13,958 nucleotides of DNA from Nostocaceae cyanobacterium CSSed10_463m (GTDB lineage Bacteria; Cyanobacteriota; Cyanobacteriia; Cyanobacteriales; Nostocaceae), in assembly GCA_003556955.1 (NCBI GenBank), contig PWQB01000651.1, forward strand, positions 1 to 13,958. The letters are read 5' to 3'. The position numbers and the translations under genes were made by a program. This document shows, piece by piece, positions 7,074 through 13,281 of the stretch (its first letter is position 1; every line of letters begins with the position of its first letter). A model generated the notes under the pieces. It saw nothing but the letters and a program-made list of their open reading frames with translations, was not told where the DNA came from and did no database searches.

Positions 7074-7535
7074 CCCGCACCGCCGCCTTTACAATTTTTT
7101 ACCTTTCATATATCTTGGCTCTTCTATGCCTGGGGTGTCAATCCATCCGCTAGGTATAGTCATTAGTCTTTGGCAAATTTCCGCTTCTTCCTACCTCCTG
7201 TCCTGTTTTCCAACTATTTACTAGCCGCTAATACCACAAGTTTATAAGTAATGCTAGCTTGTCAAGCATTTTTATGATAAATTTATCAAATACCTGGTTA
7301 TATATAAAAATATAGTAAAAGATACCATTGATACCGAAATTCTTCAGCCATTATGCCTATATTTAGGGAATGTTAACATAAATTATACGGCATAAATACC
7401 GAAGCATATTGTCTCAACAAGACTGCTGTAACTTCTTAAATCTAAAACTCAAACAGTGATTTTGTCTGTGAAACTGAATCAGTATTAATGTCACATTTCT
7501 GTTCTGTTACTCGTTCCAATTACCTAGTTAAATTC
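7074..7535. other. Divergent intergenic region between the DedA gene and the STAS gene
   Basis: No gene is seen. It should contain promoters for both divergent genes. Visible structures are a 14-base perfect palindrome TGATAAATTTATCA at 7275-7288, a 10-base palindrome ATGTTAACAT at 7370-7379, GATACC twice with a 9-base period (7321-7335), and ATACCGAA at 7331-7338 and again at 7396-7403. The segment 7240-7420 is strongly AT-rich. No convincing -35/-10 pair or known regulator consensus could be assigned. Confidence 0.5.
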
Positions 7536-7886
7536 ATGAATATCTCACAAGATCAAGTTATTTTATTTAAGCCCCAAGGCAGTATAGACTTGCAAGGTGG
7601 AATGGCTTTTAGCGAACAGATGCTTGAAGTCACACCCCAGCCTTATCAAATCTGGGTTATTGATCTATCAGAAGTAGATTTCATGGATAGTTCAGGATTA
7701 GTTCCTCTAATCAAGGGACTAACATCTGCACGGCAAAGAGGTTGTCGTCTGGTTTTATGCAATGTGCAAGCTCCAGTCAGATTAATTTTGGAATTAACAC
7801 AACTCGACTCAGTGTTTGAAATTTTCGATACTTACGAGGATATTTTTACCACCAATAATGATAAAAATTTAGCACTAGCAAGCTAA
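7536..7886 (+). CDS. Single-domain STAS protein, anti-sigma-factor antagonist type
   Basis: This is a 116-residue STAS-domain protein of the SpoIIAA/RsbV type. These act in partner-switching circuits: they bind an anti-sigma kinase when unphosphorylated and are inactivated by phosphorylation of a serine. The signature is VIDLSEVDFMDSSGL, with two adjacent serines at the phosphorylation site; the second strand-helix pair (GLTSARQRGCRLVLCNV) and the TQLDSVFEIFDTYEDIF end fit the fold. I place the start at ATG 7536, where the first beta-strand begins. An upstream in-frame ATG at 7488 would add 16 residues outside the domain, and neither has a good ribosome-binding site. No kinase, phosphatase or sigma factor lies nearby, so its partners must be elsewhere. 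It could equally act in a non-sigma circuit, as many cyanobacterial STAS proteins may. Confidence 0.85.
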   Translation: MNISQDQVILFKPQGSIDLQGGMAFSEQMLEVTPQPYQIWVIDLSEVDFMDSSGLVPLIKGLTSARQRGCRLVLCNVQAPVRLILELTQLDSVFEIFDTYEDIFTTNNDKNLALAS

Positions 7887-8292
7887 TTTACAAATTGAAA
7901 AGCTTTTGGAATCATCCACGTAGTGTAGGGCATACGCGAACTTACCCAGAAATGGGTAAACCTTTGGAGAGTTAAAAATAGTTAGTCCACCCAAAGAGCA
8001 ACTAGACAGCAAGTGATATTCTATTAGGTGTCTCCTACAAAGACGCTGCGCGAACGGACTAGAAATCATCGATACAACAAACATCATTTGCCACCCCAAC
8101 TGCACCCGTTAAAACATTGACCACTTCCACAGAGGCAAGTGGTTTATTTTTGTGTAAACTAAAATACAAAAAAGACTAACTTGAATACGCCCGGTGGGTA
8201 TAGCTGCGCTCAGAGAATTAGCGGAGCATTTAGCCCGTGTTGAGTGCTGAGTATAAACCCTGTGTTACTTCCATGCAAACACCAAATGGCTA
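7887..8292. other. Gene-free region with repeat remnants after the STAS gene
   Basis: No credible coding region is seen; a 76-codon frame on the minus strand (7875-8105) has no family resemblance and no ribosome-binding site. The block at 8027-8056, containing GTCTCC, GACGCTGCGCGAACG, and a weaker relative at 7918-7940 look like dispersed repeats of Nostoc genomes. A terminator closes the first part at 8120-8150. Beyond it, 8190-8250 holds more repeat-like sequence with TTGAGTGCTGAG. The stretch between the STAS stop and the terminator (about 230 bases) is long for a 3' UTR. Confidence 0.5.
8120..8150 (+). terminator. Rho-independent terminator
   Basis: ACCACTT at 8120-8126 pairs with AAGTGGT at 8137-8143 around a 10-base loop and is followed at once by TTATTTTTG. 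This is the clearest intrinsic terminator in the window. It would end a plus-strand transcript coming from the STAS gene, 234 bases upstream, or from an unannotated short RNA in between. Confidence 0.7.
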
Positions 8293-8853
8293 TCAGGCAT
8301 TTTGCACAGTAGATATATTATTGGGATCAGATTCTGAGCGGGGAAAATTGGGCAAATCAATGCCACTGTGACTAGCCGTGCGAGTCTTGATAGCTAAACG
8401 GTAACTTACGCTTTGTAGTTCTGCCTGAAGTTTGCGGTTTTCTCGTTGTAGAGTCGCCACTTTTTCTCTGACTGGAGCCATACGTTCCTCAAACTTGCGA
8501 CGGTAAATTTGAGGTAATTCTTGTACAACCTGCTCTAACATCCGACTACGATCAGTTAGTTCTTGCACTGACTGGCGCAGTTGGTAAATTTCGGTATCAC
8601 GAGTGGTTATTTGTTCTTGGTAGAACGTTACCTGTTGCTCAACCGCTTGTAATTGTTCTTGCAATGCTTGTAACTGACTCGAATCATATTCTGGTTCAGC
8701 GCGCGGGGGCATAAAGTTAGTATTGCCCTTAACCAGTCGGAAAAGTTCTTGAGATAGCTGCTGCACTAATTGATCACGAAGCTGCAACTCTTGGCGCAAC
8801 TGCGATACCTCGGTAGAGAGAGCTTGGATGTTAGGTGTGTCGGTTTGGCTCAC
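8293..8853 (-). CDS. Coiled-coil protein of unknown function
   Basis: This 186-residue soluble protein has no signal peptide or membrane segment. Residues about 10-45 and 57-155 have heptad-like spacing of Leu/Val/Ile with abundant Gln, Glu and Arg (for example LQALQEQLQAVEQQV and LQRENRKLQAELQ), indicating two coiled-coil blocks joined by a short Pro-containing hinge (FMPPRAEPEYD). The C-terminal 30 residues are polar and probably disordered. The start is GTG at 8851-8853: a stop codon lies only three codons upstream in frame, and the next ATG would remove the first coil. I believe proteins like this are conserved beside rpsF in related cyanobacteria, but that is recollection. It lies 208 bases downstream of rpsF on the same strand. 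A scaffold or cytoskeleton-like role is only a guess from the coiled coil. Confidence 0.8.
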   Translation of the reverse strand: MSQTDTPNIQALSTEVSQLRQELQLRDQLVQQLSQELFRLVKGNTNFMPPRAEPEYDSSQLQALQEQLQAVEQQVTFYQEQITTRDTEIYQLRQSVQELTDRSRMLEQVVQELPQIYRRKFEERMAPVREKVATLQRENRKLQAELQSVSYRLAIKTRTASHSGIDLPNFPRSESDPNNISTVQNA

Positions 8854-9001
8854 AGTGGTTTACAGATCCCATTGACGAATGCTTGTCCAATCTTAGGTAT
8901 AACTGCGATGGTACTGTCTTTTGCAGTTACTTGTTAATTTAGCATTCCCAACTAAACCCAAAAAAGATCAATGGTAAAAAATTTTTTAGATTTACTATTT
9001 T

Positions 9002-9044
9002 CAGTACTGAGTACTGATGTAAAAAAACTCAATACTCAGCACTG
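9002..9044 (-). terminator. Stem-loop downstream of rpsF
   Basis: Arms of 16 bases at 9002-9017 and 9029-9044 pair throughout, with two G-T pairs when read as minus-strand RNA, around an 11-base loop. It starts 17 bases past the rpsF stop codon. The T-run lies in the loop rather than after the stem, so termination may be inefficient and allow read-through to the coiled-coil gene. The arms carry the CAGTACTGAGTACTG-type repeat that is common between cyanobacterial genes. Confidence 0.55.
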
Positions 9045-9061
9045 CTGACTCAGAAAGTTGT

Positions 9062-9400
9062 TTAGGCAGAAACAGCAACTGTTTCTTCTGCTGCTTCTAC
9101 TGTTTCTTCTGGTAGATCCTGCTTGATAGTCAAGTAACGAATCACTTCCTCACTTAAACGCATAGCACGTTCCATCGGAGCGATCGCAGTTCCAGGTCCA
9201 GTGTAGTCCATTTGAACGTAGATGCCATCACGATGCTTTTTAATTTCATAAGCCAGGCGACGTTTACCACGATTTTGAACTTTTATATTCTCAGCACCTT
9301 GTTCAGTGAGTAAGTTCTGATATTTAGCAATTGCTTGCTCTACCTGTTCATCTCCTAAATCCGGACGCAGAATGTAAATTGTTTCGTAAACTATGGACAT
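9062..9400 (-). CDS. rpsF: Small ribosomal subunit protein S6
   Basis: S6 binds 16S rRNA together with S18 in the platform of the small ribosomal subunit. This copy has 112 residues, in the bacterial range, starting [12 protein letters not shown] and carrying the family block [22 protein letters not shown] at about 45-66. The last 15 residues form a Glu/Ala/Val-rich tail, a common variable extension. The ATG at 9398-9400 is preceded on the minus strand by AAGGTG with a 10-base spacer, a good ribosome-binding site. A TATAAA hexamer at 9443-9448, read on the minus strand, may be the -10 box. Unlike in many bacteria, rpsR (S18) and ssb do not follow. A HIP1 octamer lies within the gene near 9180. 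Confidence 0.97.
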   Translation of the reverse strand: MSIVYETIYILRPDLGDEQVEQAIAKYQNLLTEQGAENIKVQNRGKRRLAYEIKKHRDGIYVQMDYTGPGTAIAPMERAMRLSEEVIRYLTIKQDLPEETVEAAEETVAVSA

Positions 9401-9580
9401 GATTTTAAGTCACCTTATGGACGAATAGGCTGCTGATGTGATTTTATACATAAATATCACAAAGGATACTAGCAATCATCAACATCGAAGCAACAAGGAA
9501 CTATAATCTTACCAGTTTTCAATTTGAATCATTAGCCAAATCCGCTAAATTTGCATCTTTAACAAAAAGTTGCCTTTAAG

Positions 9581-9630
9581 GATGAGGCAGGGGAGAAGAG
9601 GAAAGGGGTTAGGGTGCAGGGGGCAGGGTG
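9581..9630 (+). repeat. G-rich simple-sequence tract with quadruplex pattern
   Basis: G-runs at 9605-9608, 9612-9614, 9619-9623 and 9626-9628 are separated by loops of three, four and two bases, which fits the canonical four-tract G-quadruplex rule. The sequence is the same GCAGGGTGCAGGG-like material seen on the opposite strand at 6375-6402, and it resembles 13201-13230, suggesting a recurring element. Confidence 0.6.
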
Positions 9631-9759
9631 AATAAGTGCTATTTTATTTCCAACTCCCCCTTGCTGCCATTTGGCTACGCTCATGGCCAGCCTGCAAGCC
9701 AACCCCGATGGCCTCTTGTACAACTGAGGTAACAGGGTAATAGAGATATCCTGCTGAAA

Positions 9760-9784
9760 TTGAGACTATATTTATCAGTCTCAA
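9760..9784. repeat. Palindromic hairpin related to the one at 2482-2508
   Basis: TTGAGACT at 9760-9767 pairs perfectly with AGTCTCAA at 9777-9784 across a 9-base loop, ATATTTATC. The GAGAC...GTCTC frame and TTTATC loop resemble the dispersed GAGACGCG-ATTTAT-CGCGTCTC palindrome of Nostoc genomes. It lies 80 bases before the FAH-family gene and has no T-run. Confidence 0.5.
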
Positions 9785-9864
9785 GCTAAAGCCTCTACTA
9801 CAAACTGAAGATTGCTACCCGCTAACAGCTTTTAATCGCAGACAAAAGGATATTAATCAAGGTT

Positions 9865-10638
9865 ATGGCGCAGCGCTATGTGCGAGTTCAAAATCTAGAA
9901 GGCAAGATTTATTATGGATTGCTACAACTGTCCCTCAACGTGCAGGTGTTAGATGCTCCACCCTGGTTACAAGGGCAACCCACAGATTTAATTCTAGAAC
10001 CCGAAAAGTACCAAATTCTGACTCCCTGCGCCCCCTCAAAAGTTGTGGCGGTAGGCAAGAATTATGCAGATCATGCCCAGGAAATGGGAACGGTAGTTCC
10101 CAATGAACCCTTAATATTTCTCAAACCACCAACATCTATCATCGCCACGGAAACAGACATTCAGTATCCGCCCCAGTCGCAACGAGTAGATTATGAAGGT
10201 GAATTAGCGTTAGTAATTGGCGATCGCACCTGTGACTGTACACTGGAAGAAGCCCAAACTAAAATCTGGGGTTATACTATCGCCAACGATGTCACGGCGC
10301 GGGATTTACAACAAAAAGATGGTCAATGGACTCGCGCCAAAGGTTTTGATACCTTTTGTCCTCTAGGCCCTTGGATCGTCCGAGAATTAAATCCTGGGGC
10401 TAGATTACAGACCTTTTTGAATGACGATGCTATCCCTGTGCAGTCTGCCTGTATTGATCAGATGGTGTTTCCCCCTGATGCTCTAGTGTCCTACATTAGT
10501 CAGGTGATGACACTACTACCAGGCGATGTGGTGCTAACCGGTACGCCGTTGGGTATCGGGCAACTGCACATAGGCGATCGCGTCCGCGTTGAAATTGAAG
10601 GCATTGGTCGCCTAGAAAACAAAGTGGCTAGGCGTTAA
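9865..10638 (+). CDS. Fumarylacetoacetate hydrolase (FAH) family protein
   Basis: This is a 257-residue FAH-superfamily enzyme. Such proteins use a divalent metal to cleave C-C bonds or to decarboxylate or tautomerise small 2-oxo acids, as acylpyruvate hydrolases, oxaloacetate decarboxylases or HpcE/YcgM-type isomerases. The metal ligands are visible as Glu111 and Glu113 in VDYEGELALVIG and Asp142 in GYTIANDVTARD. Further signatures are VGKNYADHAQEMG (63-75), KGFDTFCPLGPW (159-170) and GDVVLTGTPLGIG (220-232). The first 50 residues match the short N-terminal lead-in of single-domain members. The substrate cannot be told from sequence; FAHD1-like oxaloacetate or acylpyruvate activity is the default guess. 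Two HIP1 octamers lie inside the gene (about 10220 and 10573). Its stop codon is three bases from that of the convergent Tic20-like gene. Confidence 0.92.
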   Translation: MAQRYVRVQNLEGKIYYGLLQLSLNVQVLDAPPWLQGQPTDLILEPEKYQILTPCAPSKVVAVGKNYADHAQEMGTVVPNEPLIFLKPPTSIIATETDIQYPPQSQRVDYEGELALVIGDRTCDCTLEEAQTKIWGYTIANDVTARDLQQKDGQWTRAKGFDTFCPLGPWIVRELNPGARLQTFLNDDAIPVQSACIDQMVFPPDALVSYISQVMTLLPGDVVLTGTPLGIGQLHIGDRVRVEIEGIGRLENKVARR

Positions 10639-10641
10639 GTT

Positions 10642-11115
10642 TTACCGCACTTGCATATTCACGGCATCGGAAATTGCAGGAATTTCTGCATAACGCCCAA
10701 ACAGGGATTGAGCAACAGAATAGACCACTGCCGCTACTATGCCGATAAAAATGGTGTTGGCGAGCGTTTCTAAAGCAAAGCCAGCACCAGGAATTGAACG
10801 TAAAATTTGCAGTAATATTTCACACAGAAATAAAACAATGTTCAACAGAATTGCCTGCATGGTATTGAAACGAATGAAGTGACTAATTTTCTCGTTTCTC
10901 ACCACTAACAGGAACAAAGCAAAGAAAATAATCAGGCTGGCAAAAGGGAGTTGATAAATTCCGATTAATGGACTCAAAGGCAAAAATAGCACCCCTAAGA
11001 CTGGAAACTGTCTTAATAAAAAGCCACCAAAGGCCAAACCTTGAATCAGGGGCAGCAAATAAGGTAAACAAGCAAAAATCCGGTCGGAAACCGTTGTAGA
11101 CCCGCGCCAAGTCAT
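10642..11115 (-). CDS. Tic20-like integral membrane protein
   Basis: This 157-residue protein resembles the cyanobacterial relatives of Tic20, a component of the chloroplast inner-envelope protein-import machinery; the role in cyanobacteria is not settled. Four hydrophobic segments are visible at about residues 12-31, 55-73, 85-106 and 116-138. The most conserved family block is VVRNEKISHFIRFNTMQAIL (71-90), with DRIFACLPYLLPL (11-23) and the FP-x-L and PL-x-PL turns before the second segment. It starts at ATG 11113-11115 behind a strong AGGAGA site with normal spacing. It lies 81 bases downstream of the four-cysteine small protein on the same strand, so the two may be cotranscribed. It converges with the FAH-family gene with only three bases between stop codons, so transcripts must overlap at their 3' ends. 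Confidence 0.9.
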   Translation of the reverse strand: MTWRGSTTVSDRIFACLPYLLPLIQGLAFGGFLLRQFPVLGVLFLPLSPLIGIYQLPFASLIIFFALFLLVVRNEKISHFIRFNTMQAILLNIVLFLCEILLQILRSIPGAGFALETLANTIFIGIVAAVVYSVAQSLFGRYAEIPAISDAVNMQVR

Positions 11116-11196
11116 TGTGCGTTCTCCTATGGCTAAAATTTCAGAGTTACTTGAGCCTAGGATAACGCAGTTGCCTAGTCTTGCTGAAAAATGCGA

Positions 11197-11394
11197 TTAT
11201 TCTACATCCGCAATGCGGAAACCCATCAGACATTCATACTGCGCTGGCTGCTGTGCATTTAGTTGGCGAATTGCTTGACCACAACGCAACTGACCTCCAC
11301 GCCAACGAGGTTGACCGCTACCGTCAGCCAATAAGCAAGATTGGCAAACTTGCGCGGGAGCAAGGATTTGATTATCCATTAAAATAACTAACAT
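11197..11394 (-). CDS. Small four-cysteine protein, possible zinc-binding
   Basis: A 65-residue protein of unknown function that I regard as real. The ATG at 11392-11394 has the best ribosome-binding site in the window (AGGAGGG, about five bases upstream), and no competing start is usable because the ATG overlapping that site hits a stop after two codons. Cysteines lie at 17, 20, 38 and 55 in the contexts VCQSCLL, LRCGQ and YECLMGF. This CxxC-x17-C-x16-C pattern could form a small zinc ribbon or other metal site. There is no signal peptide or membrane segment, so it should be cytosolic. The ORF on the opposite strand (11181-11387) lacks these signs. It precedes the Tic20-like gene by 81 bases in the same direction. 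Its leader can form a stem-loop (11422-11483). Similar short proteins may exist in other cyanobacteria; I cannot name the family. Confidence 0.7.
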   Translation of the reverse strand: MLVILMDNQILAPAQVCQSCLLADGSGQPRWRGGQLRCGQAIRQLNAQQPAQYECLMGFRIADVE

Positions 11395-11421
11395 CGCATC
11401 CCTCCTGTAAATTTTGATTAT

Positions 11422-11483
11422 GGGCGTTCACCTTGTACCTGAAGTGATCTGGATAAATATGAGATGAATCAGTACAAATGCCC
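11422..11483 (-). promoter_or_regulatory. Stem-loop in the leader of the four-cysteine gene
   Basis: TTGTAC-C-TGA at 11433-11442 pairs with TCAGTACAA at 11469-11477 with one bulged base; GGGC at 11422-11425 pairs with GCCC at 11480-11483 outside an internal loop. The apical loop is 26 bases. In minus-strand RNA the structure would end about 13 bases before the AGGAGGG site. It may be a regulatory leader or the vestige of a repeat. Confidence 0.35.
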
Positions 11484-11542
11484 AGTGAACTCTAAATTTA
11501 TTTTATGTTGTGTATGAAAAAGATGGCATTGTTCTTGACCTC

Positions 11543-11605
11543 TCCCCGCGCTAAAGCGACGGGGATTCTAAACTGTTGCTACGAGGGAGGCTAAAGCCGT
11601 CCCTC
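11543..11605. repeat. Twin 23-base hairpins of identical architecture
   Basis: Hairpins at 11543-11565 and 11583-11605 each have six outer pairs, a single bulged base on the 3' side (11559; 11599), an inner stem of three to four pairs and the shared apex GCTAAAGC. All six outer pairs and one inner pair differ between the two, yet pairing is perfect in both. The spacer is 17 bases. From general knowledge, bulged subterminal hairpins are a feature of IS200/IS605-type element ends, and GCTAAAGCG-CGGGGA sequences accompany such elements in cyanobacteria. Confidence 0.65.
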
Positions 11606-11822
11606 TCCGCTTCTTAGTTTTGGTTTCCCAGATATGAAATCTGGTAGCAAGGGTCAAAACTTGCCTACAGACCTTGACTAGGCTTAAACCTAATTGTGTC
11701 TCTACTTTTCGCATTATGTTTGCGGCAGAAGCACGAAGTACGCAACTACGTTGCTGCTTCTCAGGGGCTTTCACGCTCCCGCTAATTCCTGGTAAAATTT
11801 GAGATTCAGAAAAAAGTTTCAT
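11568..11822 (-). pseudogene. 84-codon frame, probable remnant of an IS200/IS605-type element end
   Basis: The frame runs from ATG at 11822 to TAG at 11568-11570. The product is basic, with stretches such as KAPEKQQRSCVLRASAANIMRK and IWETKTKKRRG, and has no domain I can name. There is no ribosome-binding site. Its DNA is packed with secondary structure: a nested hairpin at 11727-11761 (AGAAGCA with TGCTTCT enclosing GCAAC-TAC-GTTGC) and one of the twin hairpins, with the other just beyond the stop. I read this as the 3' end of a lost tnpB-type gene plus right end, possibly in a shifted frame, rather than an active protein. A genuine small gene cannot be excluded. Confidence 0.35.
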
Positions 11823-11915
11823 AATAAATAAGTCAGTAGTGACAAACTTTTGACTTAGGTGCTACACCAAACCCAAATCCACTGTTGTGCAAATTTCCAC
11901 CAAGGATAAATTTAA

Positions 11916-13199
11916 GTGACTAGAACCAATTCCGAATTTTTGGCTAACTCCGATCCGGCGATCGCGGGGTTAATTAACCAAGAACTACAGCGTCAACGCG
12001 ACCACCTAGAGTTAATTGCTAGTGAAAACTTTACCTCGGCTGCTGTACTAGCCGCCCAAGGTTCAGCGTTAACCAACAAATATGCTGAAGGTTTACCAGG
12101 AAAACGCTACTATGGCGGTTGTGAATTTGTCGATCAAATCGAGCAAATAGCCATTGACCGAGCTAAACAGCTATTTGATGCGACTCATGCTAATGTCCAA
12201 CCCCATTCCGGCGCTCAGGCAAATTTTGCAGTTTTTCTGACATTACTGCAACCAGGTGACAAAATCATGGGGATGGATTTGTCTCATGGCGGACACCTCA
12301 CCCACGGTTCACCTGTGAATGTTTCGGGTAAGTGGTTCCAAGTTTGCCACTATGGTGTCAGCCAACAAACAGAACAGCTAGACTACGAACAAATTCGGGA
12401 GCAGGCGCTGAGGGAGCGTCCCAAGCTCTTAATTTGTGGCTATTCGGCTTATCCCCGTGTGATTGATTTTGCCAAGTTCCGCAGCATCGCTGATGAGGTT
12501 GGTGCTTACTTACTGGCGGATATTGCCCATATTGCTGGTTTAGTAGCTAGCGGTCTGCATCCTAACCCCCTTCCCTTCTGTGATGTCGTCACAACCACCA
12601 CTCATAAAACTCTCCGTGGTCCTCGTGGTGGGTTGATTTTGACCCGCGATCCTGAATTAGGCAAAAAGCTCGATAAATCCGTTTTCCCTGGGACTCAAGG
12701 TGGTCCCCTAGAACACGTAATTGCAGGTAAAGCAGTGGCTTTTGGGGAAGCACTGAAGCCAGAATTTAAGGAGTATTCCGCTCAAGTAATTGACAATGCC
12801 CGTGCTTTGGCCAGTCAACTGCAAAATCGTGGTTTAAAATTAGTATCGAATGGTACAGATAATCATTTGATGTTAGTAGATTTACAGAATATTGGACTCA
12901 CCGGAAAACAAGCTGATCAACTGGTGAGTGGGGTGAATATTACCGCTAACAAAAATACAGTTCCCTTTGATCCACAATCACCATTTGTTACTAGTGGTTT
13001 GAGGTTAGGTTCTCCAGCCATGACTACACGGGGCATGGGTGTAACAGAATTTACCGAAATTGGGAATATTATCGCTGACAGGCTGTTATCTCCTGATTCT
13101 GAGACAGTAGCCCAAGATTGTCGCCAACGGGTAGCCGCATTATGCGATCGCTTCCCCTTGTACCCACATTTACAAATTCCTGTGCCAGCTTTAGCATAG
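11916..13199 (+). CDS. glyA: Serine hydroxymethyltransferase
   Basis: This PLP enzyme interconverts serine and glycine while loading tetrahydrofolate with a one-carbon unit, supplying purine, thymidylate and methionine synthesis; in cyanobacteria it also takes part in photorespiratory glycine/serine metabolism. The 427-residue length is normal. Visible signatures are LIASENFTS (33-41), [16 protein letters not shown] (55-70), [10 protein letters not shown] (201-210, PLP-contacting Asp and His) and [15 protein letters not shown] (225-239) with the cofactor lysine at 231. The start is GTG at 11916 with AAGGAT eight bases upstream; no ATG lies near, and the N-terminus MTRTNSEFL suits cyanobacterial members. 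Monocistronic context: repeats follow the stop, and the next gene is on the other strand. Nothing is abnormal. Confidence 0.97.
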   Translation: MTRTNSEFLANSDPAIAGLINQELQRQRDHLELIASENFTSAAVLAAQGSALTNKYAEGLPGKRYYGGCEFVDQIEQIAIDRAKQLFDATHANVQPHSGAQANFAVFLTLLQPGDKIMGMDLSHGGHLTHGSPVNVSGKWFQVCHYGVSQQTEQLDYEQIREQALRERPKLLICGYSAYPRVIDFAKFRSIADEVGAYLLADIAHIAGLVASGLHPNPLPFCDVVTTTTHKTLRGPRGGLILTRDPELGKKLDKSVFPGTQGGPLEHVIAGKAVAFGEALKPEFKEYSAQVIDNARALASQLQNRGLKLVSNGTDNHLMLVDLQNIGLTGKQADQLVSGVNITANKNTVPFDPQSPFVTSGLRLGSPAMTTRGMGVTEFTEIGNIIADRLLSPDSETVAQDCRQRVAALCDRFPLYPHLQIPVPALA

Positions 13200-13266
13200 G
13201 GAGCAGGGGACAGGGGTACAGGGGGAGAAGAAACTTCTTAATCCCAGTCCCCAGTCCCCAATCCCA
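13200..13266. repeat. G-rich tract and AGTCCCC tandem repeat after glyA
   Basis: Directly after the glyA stop come three long G-runs (13206-13209, 13213-13216, 13221-13225), then a small stem AGAAG/CTTCT (13226-13238), then CAGTCCC-type heptamers to about 13265. It is a short tandem repeat block between converging genes, as at 6339-6455. Only three runs of three or more G are present, so the quadruplex pattern is incomplete. Confidence 0.65.
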
Positions 13267-13281
13267 ACATCTTAAAAAAGC

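Larger units (their letters stand above)
9401..9864. other. Divergent intergenic region between rpsF and the FAH-family gene
   Basis: No gene is found in these 464 bases. It contains the rpsF leader, a G-rich tract at 9581-9630, a repeat-like block at 9661-9715 (GCCAT at 9666-9670 can pair with ATGGC at 9683-9687), and a hairpin at 9760-9784. The ribosome-binding signal for the plus-strand gene is weak (AAAGGAT about 13 bases before its ATG). Confidence 0.5.
11395..11915. other. Region between the four-cysteine gene and glyA
   Basis: It holds the leader of the minus-strand four-cysteine gene with a stem-loop, a hairpin-rich remnant (11543-11822) and the glyA leader (11823-11915). Apart from the doubtful 84-codon frame described separately, no gene is seen. 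No clear promoter for glyA was recognised. Confidence 0.55.

Noticed and set aside
7875..8105. 76-codon minus-strand frame after the STAS gene
   Set aside because: No ribosome-binding site, no family resemblance, and it crosses recognisable dispersed-repeat sequence.
10636..10644. Overlap of the FAH-family and Tic20-like genes
   Set aside because: The stop codons are three bases apart and do not overlap. Tight convergent spacing alone is not unusual.
10883..11110. 75-codon minus-strand frame within the Tic20-like gene
   Set aside because: It is a shifted frame of a well-supported membrane-protein gene.
11181..11387. 68-codon plus-strand frame opposite the four-cysteine gene
   Set aside because: No ribosome-binding site. 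The minus-strand frame has a strong one and a coherent cysteine pattern.
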